Positions 25,566 to 38,058 of a stretch of DNA of 64,000 nt are shown piece after piece. The DNA is from Sphingomonadaceae bacterium. Its GTDB lineage: Bacteria; Pseudomonadota; Alphaproteobacteria; Sphingomonadales; Sphingomonadaceae. The notes under the pieces are model-generated. The model was not told the origin of the DNA and did not search any database. It was given only the letters and a program-made list of their open reading frames with translations. Position 1 is the first letter of the stretch. Every line of letters starts with the position of its first letter. Location of the stretch: NCBI GenBank assembly GCA_020850455.1, contig JADZEQ010000005.1:32873-96872 (forward strand). The letters are read 5' to 3'. Position numbers and translations under genes: made by a program.

Positions 25566-27005
25566 ATGAGCGATAGCGCCAAGCCCCGTCGTTCCCGCAC
25601 CAAGTCGGGAAAATCCGCCGAAAATTTGGCACATACCGATGCACTGCTGGCGTCAGGCGTGCCGTCTGCACGCACGATGCGGCCAACCTCTGCCGTGTCG
25701 AGCGGTGTTGGTTTTGTCGGCATGGCTGCGTTGCTTAGCTGGTATTTGATTGCGCGCCATTATCACATGGATGGGGAGTTTAGCGCGATCGCCAGCGTCG
25801 TGTGCATCGCGCTCGTGATGAGCGCATGGTCGCTGTTGGTGGACAAGGTACATCGCAATCCATCAACAGGGATTAATTGGTCACTACGGCGCGATTGGGC
25901 CGAAGTGCATAAAATCAGCGCGGTCAAGATTGCCGGCCTCTGGGCAACATGGGCGATTATCGGCTTTTTATATTGTGTTTTCCGCTATTATTGGTCCGGA
26001 CCATATGCCTTTGCGATGCGCTGGATCGGCTTCGCGATGGTGCCGGTGGCGCTGCTATCGATCCCCTATGTCCTCTGGCTCGACCGGCGATTGGTCGAAC
26101 CGCGCGATGGCGCGTGGCATTTCGGCGAATGGTTGATGGGCGGCGATGACTATGATGTTGATAAAATATGGCGACATTTGCGCCTGTGGGCGGTGAAGGG
26201 ATTTTACACCGCGTTCATGGTGTCGATTGTGCCGGGCAATTTTTTGCCGATACTGCTCCGCCCAGTTGATGTCATAATGTCCAATCCGCTGGAATTTGCG
26301 GCCTTCCTCGTAGCCTTCACCTATCTTGTCGATGTGCATTTCGCGACCGTAGGCTATGTTTTGACGATGCGCCCGCTAGACGCGCATATTCGTACCGCCA
26401 ATCCTTATGGTATGGGCTGGGTAGCGGCACTCGTCTGTTACCCACCCTTTGTGCTTATGAACCCCGGTGGCCCGCTATTCTATGGAGAGGATTCTGCCGG
26501 TTTTGCCGCGACCGGCGATATTTCGCACGGCTGGTATGTCTGGGCGCAGTATTTCCACGTGCCGATGGCATTGGCATGGGGCTGGGCGGCCCTGCTCGTC
26601 GTGCTGTGCGCTGTTTATGCTTGGGCAACGGTTGCATTTGGATTGCGTTTTTCCAATCTGACCCATCGCGGCATCATTACCCACGGCCCCTATGCATGGA
26701 CGCGCCATCCCGCCTATTTGGCCAAAAATGCTTATTGGTGGCTAGCAGGCTTGGTGCTGCTACCTTGGGACGGCGATTTGGTGCAGGCCATCCGCAACGT
26801 CACCTTGTTAGCGATGGTAAGTGGCGTTTATTATTGGCGCGCAAAGACAGAGGAGCGGCATTTGCTCGGCGATCCCGCCTATGCTGCCTATTGGGAATGG
26901 GCACAGGATCATGCGCCTGTCCCGCGCCTGTTCCGTCGCCTGTCCGGTATGGCGCGCCCAATGATACGGTTGGAACCTGATTCGCGTGTTGGGTCGGTGA
27001 ACTAA
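25566..27005 (+). CDS. Multipass membrane protein with an ICMT-like methyltransferase C-terminus
   Basis: A 479-residue membrane protein with a basic N-terminal tail (SAKPRRSRTKSGK) and about ten hydrophobic helices. The C-terminal part, THGPYAWTRHPAYLAKNAYWWLAGL followed by YYWRAKTEERHLLGDPAYAAYWEWA, is the signature of isoprenylcysteine carboxyl methyltransferase/PEMT-like membrane enzymes and of the related sterol C14-reductase family (ERG4/ERG24). The first half (with DVDKIWRHLRLWAVKGFYTAFMVSIVPGNF) is an additional membrane domain. Substrate unknown: phospholipid, isoprenoid or other small molecule. It converges on gshA with 3 bases between stops. Confidence 0.7.
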   Translation: MSDSAKPRRSRTKSGKSAENLAHTDALLASGVPSARTMRPTSAVSSGVGFVGMAALLSWYLIARHYHMDGEFSAIASVVCIALVMSAWSLLVDKVHRNPSTGINWSLRRDWAEVHKISAVKIAGLWATWAIIGFLYCVFRYYWSGPYAFAMRWIGFAMVPVALLSIPYVLWLDRRLVEPRDGAWHFGEWLMGGDDYDVDKIWRHLRLWAVKGFYTAFMVSIVPGNFLPILLRPVDVIMSNPLEFAAFLVAFTYLVDVHFATVGYVLTMRPLDAHIRTANPYGMGWVAALVCYPPFVLMNPGGPLFYGEDSAGFAATGDISHGWYVWAQYFHVPMALAWGWAALLVVLCAVYAWATVAFGLRFSNLTHRGIITHGPYAWTRHPAYLAKNAYWWLAGLVLLPWDGDLVQAIRNVTLLAMVSGVYYWRAKTEERHLLGDPAYAAYWEWAQDHAPVPRLFRRLSGMARPMIRLEPDSRVGSVN

Positions 27006-27008
27006 CGA

Positions 27009-28382
27009 CTAGAAGCTTTTTTCGCCGTAAATGGGCGCAATATCGCCGCCCCATGCGCTGTGAAAGCGATCAAGCAAGCGTTCGGCAGGGACGCGGCCAT
27101 CAGCCAATATTTCGCGCAAGGGGTTGAGGAAACCAACCTCATTCTCGCCCATCGAATTAACCTCATCGCGCGCTGCCAATCCGGCTGAGGCGATGTCAAG
27201 AATTTGCGCCGCAACCTCGCGCAAGGTTCGCCCATCGGGTGCACGCGCATTGAGCGCGAGGCGTGGCACCTCATCGCGCAGCTGTTGCTGCCCCTCTATG
27301 CTCCAGTCTTTGACCACGTCCCATGCGGCATCAAGCGCCGCATTGTCATAAAGGACGCCGACCCAAAAAGCGGGTAGCGCGCAAATCCGATTCCATGGGC
27401 CGCCGTCTGCCCCGCGCATTTCCAAAAAGCTTTTGAGCCGCACCTCGGGAAAGGCGGTGGACAGATGGTCGTTCCAGTCGCTCAATGTCGGCAATTCGCC
27501 AGGCAGGGCAGGTAATTTGCCCGCCATGAAATCCTGAAAATTCTGTCCCGCAGCATCGATATATTTGCCGTCGCGATAGACGAAATACATCGGCACGTTC
27601 AGCATATATTGCGCGTATCGTTCATAGCCGAACCCCTCATCAAAAACGAAGGGCAACATGCCAGTGCGTGCCGGGTCGGTATCGGTCCAGATATGGCTGC
27701 GATAGGAAAGAAAGCCGTTGGGCCGCCCCTCGGTAAAGGGGCTGTTTGCAAATAGTGCGGTCGCCAGCGGTTGGAGCGCGAGCGATACGCGGAATTTCTG
27801 CACCATATTTGCCTCGCTACAATAATCGAGGTTTGTCTGGATGGTGCAGGTGCGCAGCATCATGTCGAGTCCCAAGCTGCCGACGCGCGGCATATGGGCG
27901 AGCATGATGGCGTATCGCCCCTTGGGCATGATGGGGAGGTCGGCACGTGCCTTATCCGGCCACATGCCAAGCCCCATAAACCCGAGGCCAAGTTCTTCGC
28001 CGACCGCTTTGACCTGTTTCAAATGGCGGCCGGTTTCGGCGCAAGTTTGGTGGAGGTTGCAGACCGGTGCACCCGACAATTCAAGCTGTCCTGCGGGTTC
28101 GAGGCTGATCGTGCCATCGTCGCCCGCCAAGGCAATAACATTGTCGCCTTCGACAATAGGTTCCCAACCATAGCGTGTGAGCGCCATCAACAAATCGCGG
28201 ATGCCGCCCGGTTCATCATAGCTCGGCGCGCGATGGTCGGCGGTTCGATAGACGAGTTTTTCATGCTCCGTGCCGATCCGCCAGCGGGTACGCGGCTTTT
28301 CGCCCGCTGCCATGGGGGCGATGAGATCGGCGATATTGGCAACGATCGGATCGTTGCTTTTCGAAACCTGTCTGGTGCTCAT
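27009..28382 (-). CDS. gshA: Glutamate-cysteine ligase GshA (alphaproteobacterial/plant type)
   Basis: A 457-residue GCS2-type ligase. Landmarks: WRIGTEHEKLVY at the N-terminus (substrate/Mg site), ISLEPAGQLELSGAP, MLRTCTIQTNLDYCSEANMVQKFRVSLALQPLATALFANSPF and SFLEMRGADGG. It makes gamma-glutamylcysteine, the first step of glutathione synthesis. The length is standard. In many sphingomonads rsmE lies directly upstream; here a secreted-protein gene stands between them. The start at 28382 is the first ATG of the conserved N-terminus. Confidence 0.92.
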   Translation of the reverse strand: MSTRQVSKSNDPIVANIADLIAPMAAGEKPRTRWRIGTEHEKLVYRTADHRAPSYDEPGGIRDLLMALTRYGWEPIVEGDNVIALAGDDGTISLEPAGQLELSGAPVCNLHQTCAETGRHLKQVKAVGEELGLGFMGLGMWPDKARADLPIMPKGRYAIMLAHMPRVGSLGLDMMLRTCTIQTNLDYCSEANMVQKFRVSLALQPLATALFANSPFTEGRPNGFLSYRSHIWTDTDPARTGMLPFVFDEGFGYERYAQYMLNVPMYFVYRDGKYIDAAGQNFQDFMAGKLPALPGELPTLSDWNDHLSTAFPEVRLKSFLEMRGADGGPWNRICALPAFWVGVLYDNAALDAAWDVVKDWSIEGQQQLRDEVPRLALNARAPDGRTLREVAAQILDIASAGLAARDEVNSMGENEVGFLNPLREILADGRVPAERLLDRFHSAWGGDIAPIYGEKSF

Positions 28383-28443
28383 GGCGCTGATGTAGCAAGC
28401 GCGCGCGCCATTGCTAGGGGGTGTGTAACATTATTCCATTTGG

Positions 28444-30402
28444 TCAGTTGACGGTGACGTCAAAAGTCACAGCCAGACTCGCGCCGGAGATTAATGTCGT
28501 GCGACTGGCGGTTACCACGCCCGCGCTAAAGGCGGCGCCATCAGGGTCGCTTTCATCACCGCCACTAGCGTCATCATCCTCCACCGTGGCTGCCCCAGCA
28601 CAGCTATTGCCGGTGCGCAGGCTTCCGCTCACAAAGGTGACATTGGCGGGGACAGTGTCGCTGATCGCCAAATTGGCTGCCGTTCCGCTGTCGGGATTAT
28701 GCGCCAAGATGCAATAACGAATGGTCGCGCCGGGTATTTCAAAGGGGTTGGTAACGCCGTTGACTGGGTCACTGACCAATGTGCTGGTCTTTGCCATGGT
28801 AAGGGTCGCGGTCGGGCGGCAAAAGCTTATGTCGTGCAACGCAATTGCCTGTCCACCGGGGTCCGCCGGGGCAAGGCTGTGGTTGCCGTAATCGATGATG
28901 ATGGTGTCCACGGGGCTGGTAAAGGTAACGGTGATGTTGCCGTTCGCGCTGGTATCAGCGGACAAGCCATCCCCATAAGCGCTGTTACCGATCACATAGT
29001 TGGAAACGCCATTCGTAACCGTCGGATAAACTGGCGCGCCATTGAATGTGCCGCTGATGGTCACGCGGTCGGCAAATTGCCCCGCATTATAATCCACGTC
29101 AAAGATCATGAATTGCAGACCGGGTACGGGGGTCGGCAGGGTCAGCGTCAAAACTGCATTTTGGGGAATGTTGGCGAAATCCGGGTAGAGAAAGAGCGAG
29201 GATTGCCCCGGCGGCAAACCACCGGTTACCGTCGTCTGTTCTGCCGGACTTTGCCCACCATAGGTCACATTGTTAAGCCAGGTTGCGGCGGTAACAATGT
29301 TGAAATTATAGGTGCCGATGCCGGTTACGGTGAAATTATTGTTGGTTGTGCCCGCAGGCCACACAACGCTCGCCGAATCCCAGTCAAAAACGGTGGTGCC
29401 GACCGGACAGACCAGGGTTGGCGGCGTTCCGGCGACGCGTGAACCCGACACAGTGAAGTTGATAGATGCGTCATCATCCTCCGTGGTTGACCCATTGTTC
29501 GGCGTGGAATCGCCATCGGTCAGGTCGGACGCAAATACCTCCGCCGTATTGGTGACCGTCGCGCCAGCGGACGCATTGACCGTGACATTTATGGTGAGCG
29601 TTCGGGTCGTGCCGACTGGGATCGATCCGACTGTCCAATTGCCGGTCACCGCATCATAGCTGCCAAAGCCGCTGGCGCTGACGAAATTGACCCCGACTGG
29701 CAAGATATCGCGCACGACAACGCCCGTCGCAGCATTGGGGCCGGCATTTGTTACCTGCAACGTGTAGCTGATCGATGCGCCATAGGTAGGCGCTGCATTG
29801 CTGACCGTTTTGGTGAGCGACAGGTCAGACATCGGCCCAGCCTCTGTTATATAAAGGTCGGCGCGGGTGAAGGTGCCATTGTCGGCAGAGGGGTAAAGGT
29901 CGCAAATTTCCAGCCGCCATGTCCCCGCCGCAGCTTGACCATTAAAGGCGCTGAGCAACGCATTTGGACGGAATGTGTTGGCATAGGGGGTTGGTGCGGT
30001 GGTCGAATGATTTCCCGTCGCCGAATCGGTATTCACCACCTGTGCAGCCGCATCATCGAGCAGAACGTTGAAGTTATTGCCCGAGATATTGGTAGTGTCG
30101 CCGTTGACGATTTGGACACGGGTTCCGGCTGGCGATTGTAGAATCGCCCGAATATCGCCGCGCCAAGTGTGCGTCGCAAAAATGCCAATGTCGATGTCGC
30201 CAACATTATAACTGCCGGTAACTGTAAAGTTGACTACGCGCGGCGTTCCGCAGGGCGTGCTGCTGTTGATCACACCGCTGGTGGTATTGGTAAATTGGTG
30301 CACCTGTGCCCAAACGGGTGTGGCCAGCATCAACAGAGCCAGCAGCATCGCTCGCGCAAAATGCCCGCAAACGGCCCGGGAATGGGGTATAATCTGGTCC
30401 AA
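28444..30402 (-). CDS. Secreted protein with a P-domain and DUF11 repeats
   Basis: A 652-residue exported protein. A signal peptide (LLALLMLATPVWAQ, cleavage near 33) precedes a proprotein-convertase P-like jelly-roll (about 45-190: GDIDIGIFATHTWRGDIRAILQSPAG, WRLEICDLYPSADNGTFTRADLYI), a DUF11 domain (about 190-310: LSLTKTVSNAAPTYGASISYTLQVTNAGPNAATGVVV), a 230-residue middle and a second DUF11-like C-terminus. No anchor or sorting signal is visible. Asp/Asn-rich loops (TEDDDAS, VEDDDASGGDESDPDG) could bind calcium. Probably a cell-surface or matrix protein; function unknown. Low charge and many Thr/Asn residues set it apart from its neighbours. Confidence 0.75.
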   Translation of the reverse strand: MDQIIPHSRAVCGHFARAMLLALLMLATPVWAQVHQFTNTTSGVINSSTPCGTPRVVNFTVTGSYNVGDIDIGIFATHTWRGDIRAILQSPAGTRVQIVNGDTTNISGNNFNVLLDDAAAQVVNTDSATGNHSTTAPTPYANTFRPNALLSAFNGQAAAGTWRLEICDLYPSADNGTFTRADLYITEAGPMSDLSLTKTVSNAAPTYGASISYTLQVTNAGPNAATGVVVRDILPVGVNFVSASGFGSYDAVTGNWTVGSIPVGTTRTLTINVTVNASAGATVTNTAEVFASDLTDGDSTPNNGSTTEDDDASINFTVSGSRVAGTPPTLVCPVGTTVFDWDSASVVWPAGTTNNNFTVTGIGTYNFNIVTAATWLNNVTYGGQSPAEQTTVTGGLPPGQSSLFLYPDFANIPQNAVLTLTLPTPVPGLQFMIFDVDYNAGQFADRVTISGTFNGAPVYPTVTNGVSNYVIGNSAYGDGLSADTSANGNITVTFTSPVDTIIIDYGNHSLAPADPGGQAIALHDISFCRPTATLTMAKTSTLVSDPVNGVTNPFEIPGATIRYCILAHNPDSGTAANLAISDTVPANVTFVSGSLRTGNSCAGAATVEDDDASGGDESDPDGAAFSAGVVTASRTTLISGASLAVTFDVTVN

Positions 30403-30474
30403 AACTTGCGCCTAGTGCCTGCAATTGCCTATCTCATCCCCGCGATAGCGCAAGATGGTGAACGGCACGTAAAT

Positions 30475-31233
30475 TTAGGGCGCGCAGGACGTGGACTGCC
30501 GTGCTGCCAGTATCAACGTGCTCGCCGCCAAAGCAGCCGTTTCTGCACGTAATATCTGTGGTCCCAGCGTTACACGGCGTGCCGCTGGCAGCGCGCGGAT
30601 GGCGGCGCGTTCACTGTCGCTAAAGCCACCCTCTGGCCCAATCAGCACTGCGGCAGGGACATGCCCGTCTGCCTGTACGACATCCAACAAATTTTCACCG
30701 CCATTTTCATCGGCAAAATATAGCCGCCGTTCGGCAGGCCAATTTGCCAGCATGTGTTGGAGCTTTTGCAGTGTGTCGATACGCGGCAGGGCGGTACGAC
30801 CGCATTGTTCGGCGGCTTCCTGCGCGATTGCGCGCGCACGTTCCATGTTGATGCGTTCGGCAATGCTGCGCTCCATGCCGATGGGGCAGATTTGGCCGAC
30901 CCCCAATTCGGTCGCTTTTTCAATCAACCAATCCCACCGCTGACGCTTGATCGGACTGGCGCAGAGCCAAAAATCATCGACCAACTGCCGTTCGCGTAGA
31001 AACCCGCGCACCAACAATATGCAATCGCGCTTACCGACTGTCGTCAGCTCAGCCAGATATTCACCGCCGACATCATCGCATAGTCTGACGGGGTCGCCGA
31101 CGGTGCGGCGCATGACGTGGGTTAGATAATGGGCGGCATTGCCGGTTAAATGCACCGACGCATTGATATTGAGTGGCGGCGGCACGAACAGGCGCGGGGT
31201 CGATTTTGGCGGCCAGGCGGGTGTAGCGGGCAT
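30475..31233 (-). CDS. rsmE: 16S rRNA m3U1498 methyltransferase RsmE
   Basis: A 252-residue SPOUT methyltransferase. The N-terminal PUA-like domain has RLFVPPPLNINASVHLTGNAAHYLTHVMR; the knot region has PIKRQRWDWLIEKATELGVGQI, LIGPEGGFSDSE and VTLGPQILRAETAALAA, the SAM-binding trefoil knot. It methylates U1498 of 16S rRNA. Divergent from ubiA, 45 bases away. Confidence 0.92.
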   Translation of the reverse strand: MPATPAWPPKSTPRLFVPPPLNINASVHLTGNAAHYLTHVMRRTVGDPVRLCDDVGGEYLAELTTVGKRDCILLVRGFLRERQLVDDFWLCASPIKRQRWDWLIEKATELGVGQICPIGMERSIAERINMERARAIAQEAAEQCGRTALPRIDTLQKLQHMLANWPAERRLYFADENGGENLLDVVQADGHVPAAVLIGPEGGFSDSERAAIRALPAARRVTLGPQILRAETAALAASTLILAARQSTSCAP

Positions 31234-31278
31234 GGACGGCGCCTAGCGCAATCGGGCGCAACAATCTATGGCACGACG

Positions 31279-32196
31279 ATGCGGCCAGATACATCCACAG
31301 TACCAGACAGCGAATATCGCGGTTGGCTGCGCTGGCTGCCGGGCTTTGCCCGCCCCTATGCGCTATTGGCGCGATTTGATCGGCCTATTGGTTGGTGGCT
31401 TCTCTTTTGGCCGGGTTTCTGGGGAGTGGCGCTGGCGGGCGGCCTTGTGTCCCACTGGTCATTGCTAGTCTGGCTGCTGATCGGTGCAATTGCCATGCGC
31501 GGCGCTGGGTGTGTTTATAATGATATGGTCGATGTGGATATTGACCGACGGGTGGCGCGCACGCGTAGCCGCCCGATTGCGAGCGGGCAGGTGTCGCGCC
31601 AAGCGGCAGCGGCCTTTGCGCTGGCGCTGTGCGGGGTCGGTTTGATCGTATTGCTGCAATTATCGCGCCTTGCGCAAATCATCGCACTGGCATCCGTTCT
31701 GCCCGTCCTCGCTTATCCCTTTATGAAGCGCATCACATGGTGGCCGCAGGCTTGGCTGGGCATAGTCTTTAGCTGGGCCGCGCTCGTGGGGTGGGTGGCC
31801 GTGGCGGATGGCACGCGCTGGATTGCGGGCGTGTTGCTTTACGCTGGCAGTATTTTCTGGGTTGTCGGTTATGACAGTATTTATGCACTGCAGGATCTGG
31901 AGGATGATGCGATCGCTGGCGTAAAATCGAGCGCGCGGGCGATGGGCCGCCATATCCGTAAAGGTGTGATGATATGCTATGCTATTGCCCTGTTGCTCTG
32001 GGCGGCAGCATTTTGGTACGTGCGCCCCGACCCTCTCGTCTTGGCCGCACTATTGCCTGTGGCAGCGCATTTTTATTGGCAAGTTGTAACGCTTGATGCG
32101 GCGGATGGCGCGAACGCGCTCCACCGGTTTCGTTCCAACCGTTTTGCCGGTTTGCTGGTCGCACTCGCCTGCGCTACGGTGGGGATGAGCAGCTAA
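31279..32196 (+). CDS. ubiA: 4-hydroxybenzoate polyprenyltransferase UbiA
   Basis: A 305-residue multi-helix membrane prenyltransferase. The first aspartate motif NDMVDVDID is at 81-89, the second in YALQDLEDDAIAGVKSSA. ARFDRPIGWWLLFWPGFWG is the usual UbiA N-terminal signature. It joins a polyprenyl chain to 4-hydroxybenzoate in ubiquinone synthesis. I choose ATG 31279; upstream in-frame codons would overlap divergent rsmE. Confidence 0.9.
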   Translation: MRPDTSTVPDSEYRGWLRWLPGFARPYALLARFDRPIGWWLLFWPGFWGVALAGGLVSHWSLLVWLLIGAIAMRGAGCVYNDMVDVDIDRRVARTRSRPIASGQVSRQAAAAFALALCGVGLIVLLQLSRLAQIIALASVLPVLAYPFMKRITWWPQAWLGIVFSWAALVGWVAVADGTRWIAGVLLYAGSIFWVVGYDSIYALQDLEDDAIAGVKSSARAMGRHIRKGVMICYAIALLLWAAAFWYVRPDPLVLAALLPVAAHFYWQVVTLDAADGANALHRFRSNRFAGLLVALACATVGMSS

Positions 32197-32267
32197 GGCA
32201 ATTTTTGCGCATGCACGCGCATTTGTTCGCTTGGCGTTCAGCAAGACGCTGGCTATACCCTCCGCCC

Positions 32268-33098
32268 ATGCAGAAATTTCGCCTCTCCATCGCCGCCATC
32301 CTCCTCCCCGCTACGCTGCTTGGCGGCTGTGCCGGTTTTGGTGGCGGCAGATCCGGCCCGCGCGACACCCGCTATGTCGCGCGCGATGTCTCCACCCTCT
32401 ATAACGCGGCGGTTGATCGTATGCGTCAGGGGCAATATCGGATCGCGGCCGGCCTATTTGATGAGGTGGAGCGCCAGCACCCCTATTCGCCGTGGGCGCG
32501 CCGTGCCCAGTTGATGAGCGCGTTCAGCAATTATGCTGCCGGGCAATTTACCGAATCAATTGCCTCTGCGCAGCGTTTTTTACAAATCCACCCCGGCAGC
32601 CGCGACGTGCCCTATGCCTATTACCTCGTCGCCTTATGCTATTATGAACAGATCAGCGATGTGACGCGCGACCAGCGCATTTCGCAACAGGCGCTTGATG
32701 CGCTCAATGAATTGGTGCGTCGTTACCCCAATAGCGAATATGCCGCCGATGCCCGGCTGAAGATTGACTTGGTCAACGACCATCTGGCGGGCAAGGAAAT
32801 GGAAATTGGGCGCTTCTATGAACGCTCGTCGCACTGGTTGGGCGCGACCGTGCGTTTCCGCAATGTCGTGGATAATTATCAGACGACCAGCCACGCACCC
32901 GAGGCGCTTTATCGACTGGTCGAATGCTATCTCTCGCTCGGCATGGGGCAGGAAGCGGCGCGCGCCGCCGCTGTATTGGGGCGTAATTATGCGGGCAGCG
33001 AATGGTATGAGCGCGCCTATCGGCTGATGGGCGAACACCCGCCGGTTGCGCCCGCCGCCGCGCCAACGACGAGCGCGCCCGCCCCCGCCGCACCCTGA
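32268..33098 (+). CDS. bamD: Outer-membrane assembly lipoprotein BamD
   Basis: A 276-residue lipoprotein with signal peptide MQKFRLSIAAILLPATLLGGC (lipobox LGGC, Cys21) followed by TPR repeats: VSTLYNAAVDRMRQGQYRIAAGLFDEVERQHPYSPWARRAQLM and similar. This is the BamD/ComL pattern. It is an essential component of the BAM complex that inserts outer-membrane proteins. A Pro/Ala-rich tail ends the protein. recN follows after 22 bases, a frequent alphaproteobacterial neighbour. Confidence 0.92.
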   Translation: MQKFRLSIAAILLPATLLGGCAGFGGGRSGPRDTRYVARDVSTLYNAAVDRMRQGQYRIAAGLFDEVERQHPYSPWARRAQLMSAFSNYAAGQFTESIASAQRFLQIHPGSRDVPYAYYLVALCYYEQISDVTRDQRISQQALDALNELVRRYPNSEYAADARLKIDLVNDHLAGKEMEIGRFYERSSHWLGATVRFRNVVDNYQTTSHAPEALYRLVECYLSLGMGQEAARAAAVLGRNYAGSEWYERAYRLMGEHPPVAPAAAPTTSAPAPAAP

Positions 33099-33120
33099 TG
33101 TCCATATATCGGCGCGGCAC

Positions 33121-34777
33121 ATGCTGATCGCGCTGTCGATCCGCGATATCGTCCTTATCGACCGACTGGAGCTTGATTTTGGTTCCGGCCTCAGCGTTCT
33201 CACGGGTGAAACCGGTGCGGGCAAATCTATCCTGCTCGATGCGCTGGGCTTGGCGCTCGGCGCGCGTGCCGACAGTGATTTGGTGCGCAAGGGGGCGGAT
33301 CGTGGCCAAGTGGCAGCAAGTTTTGCTCCGCCACCTGCGGGGCACGCCATTTGGGATATGCTCGAAGATGCGGGCATAGAGGGCGCCCGTGACGAGGCGC
33401 TGGTCATTCGCCGCGACCTGCGCGCCGACGGGGGCAGCCGCGCCTTCATTGCCGACCAGCCGGTCAGTGCCGCTTTGCTGCGCGATGTGGGTAGTATGTT
33501 GGTGGAGATACACGGCCAGCATGATGAACGCGGCTTGTTGAGCGCACGCGGCCACCGCGCACTGCTCGACGCTTTTGGCCGCATAGATACCGCTGCCGTT
33601 TCGAATGCTTGGGCGGCATGGCAGGGCGCAGCAACCCGTTTGGCTGAGGCGCAAGGCCGGCTTGCCGCCGATAGCTCGGAAAGCGCGTGGCTCGACCATG
33701 CGTTGGCTGAGTTTGCTGCCATTGCCCCGCAGGCGGGGGAAGAGGCGGCGCTCGCTGAAAGCCGCGCAGCGATGCAAAAAGGGGAGCGGCTGGCCGAAGA
33801 TATGGCCGCCGTGCTCGCGCAACTTATGGGAAGTGACGGGGCGCTCGCCCAATTGCGCGGGTCGACCCGTCGACTCGATCGGTTAGCGGGCGAACACCCC
33901 CATTTTGCTGAAGCGCTGGCCGCTTTTGACCGTGCGCTGGCCGAATGTGATGAGGGCGAGGGTGCGTTGGCACGTGCCGCTGACGCGCTGCGCCACGACC
34001 CGACTGAGCTCGACCGCATCGAAACCCGATTATTCGATATTCGTGCCTTGGCGCGCAAACATCGGGTGGAGGCGGATGCGCTGGGCGTGCTCCAAGCCGA
34101 ATTGCAACAGCGACGCGCGGCCATAGATGCAGGGGCGGACAGCCTGAGCGCGTTGGAGGGGGCTTTGACGCGCGCGCGCGATGCATATTGCACAGAAGCC
34201 GCCAAGCTGACGCAGGTACGCCATGCTGCCGCGCTGGCGTTGGATGCTGCGGTGATGCTGGAATTACCGCCGCTCAAACTCGACGCTGCACGGTTTCAGA
34301 CCATGATCGAACCGCTTGCCGAGGGGGATTGGGGGGCAATGGGGGCAGAACGAGTCGAATTTCGGATTGCCACCAACCATGGCAGCGATTTTGGCGCGCT
34401 AATCAAAATCGCATCGGGGGGCGAATTATCTCGCTTTTTGCTGGCGCTCAAAGTTGCGCTGGCTGGGGTTGGTGGTGCGCAGACGATTGTCTTTGACGAA
34501 ATTGACCGCGGGGTTGGCGGCGCAGTGGCGAGCGCAATTGGGGAGCGGCTGGCCTTGCTCGCGCGCGAACGGCAGATACTGGTTGTTACCCATTCGCCGC
34601 AAGTCGCCGCGCGCGGCGGACAGCATTTTCTGATCCAAAAAACGGCCATGGATGACCAAACGCGCGCCGCTGTGTCCTTGCTCGACGCCCCTGCACGGCA
34701 AGAGGAGATTGCGCGCATGCTGTCGGGCGCAGCAATAACCGATGAAGCGCGCGCGGCAGCGGCGCGACTGCTGGAAC

Positions 34778-34785
<8 letters not shown>
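33121..34785 (+). CDS. recN: DNA repair ATPase RecN
   Basis: A 554-residue SMC-like ATPase. Walker A GETGAGKSILLDALGLALG near the N-terminus, long helical arms, the ABC signature ASGGELSRFLLALK and Walker B IVFDEIDRGVGGAVA, then the VTHSPQVAARG H-loop. It acts in double-strand break repair. The start at 33121 (MLIALSIRDIVLIDRLELDF) follows bamD closely. Its last 8 bases overlap the frameshifted acetyltransferase gene. Confidence 0.93.
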
Positions 34786-37540
<2,755 letters not shown>

Positions 37541-37548
37541 CGCTGCCC

Positions 37549-38058
37549 CTAAATACTCGAGATTATGATGTTGACTCGCCGGTTGCGCTGTTTGCCATCG
37601 GCGGTGCTATTATCGGCAATCGGGTTGGCTTCACCGCGCCCAGCGGTGGTCAGATTTGTGTCGGCAAACCCACTCTGGGCCATAATCATGGCTACCGATT
37701 GTGCTCGCGACAATGACAGCGCAAGATTATGCTCCGTCGAACCGCTGTCATCGGTGTGGCCATCAATACGCGCATGGTCGATGCCGACGCGCAACAAATT
37801 TTCCGACAAATGTTGAATCCGACTGCGCATATCCGGTTTTATGTCGCTCGAATCGACGTCGAAAAGCAACTGATCCTGCATTGATAGCAGCCAACCGTCC
37901 GGCGTATCGACGAAACCTTCGGCGACAAGAACCTGTCGCTGCGCTGTGGTGACGCCATGCGTGTTGCGCACTGTGGCACAGGCGCTGAGCGCGGCGCTGA
38001 GCAGCAATATCGTCAATGCATGGCGCGTGCGGGTGAAAATCTCTGTCATCTTGGTCAT
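37549..38058 (-). CDS. yfiB: YfiB-like OmpA-family lipoprotein
   Basis: A 169-residue lipoprotein: signal peptide with lipobox LSAC (Cys27), then an OmpA/Pal-like peptidoglycan-binding domain (LLFDVDSSDIKPDMRSRIQHLSENL, IDGHTDDSGSTEHNLALSLSRAQSV, GRGEANPIADNSTADGKQRNRRVNI). In Pseudomonas YfiB binds and sequesters YfiR, relieving repression of the cyclase YfiN. Here it overlaps yfiN by ATGA and follows it, the same order as yfiR-yfiN-yfiB. The assignment depends mainly on this context. Confidence 0.82.
   Translation of the reverse strand: MTKMTEIFTRTRHALTILLLSAALSACATVRNTHGVTTAQRQVLVAEGFVDTPDGWLLSMQDQLLFDVDSSDIKPDMRSRIQHLSENLLRVGIDHARIDGHTDDSGSTEHNLALSLSRAQSVAMIMAQSGFADTNLTTAGRGEANPIADNSTADGKQRNRRVNIIISSI

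Noticed and set aside
32634..34277. 547-residue open frame on the minus strand, rich in Ser and Ala
   Set aside because: Antisense to bamD and recN; low-complexity composition typical of a shadow frame.
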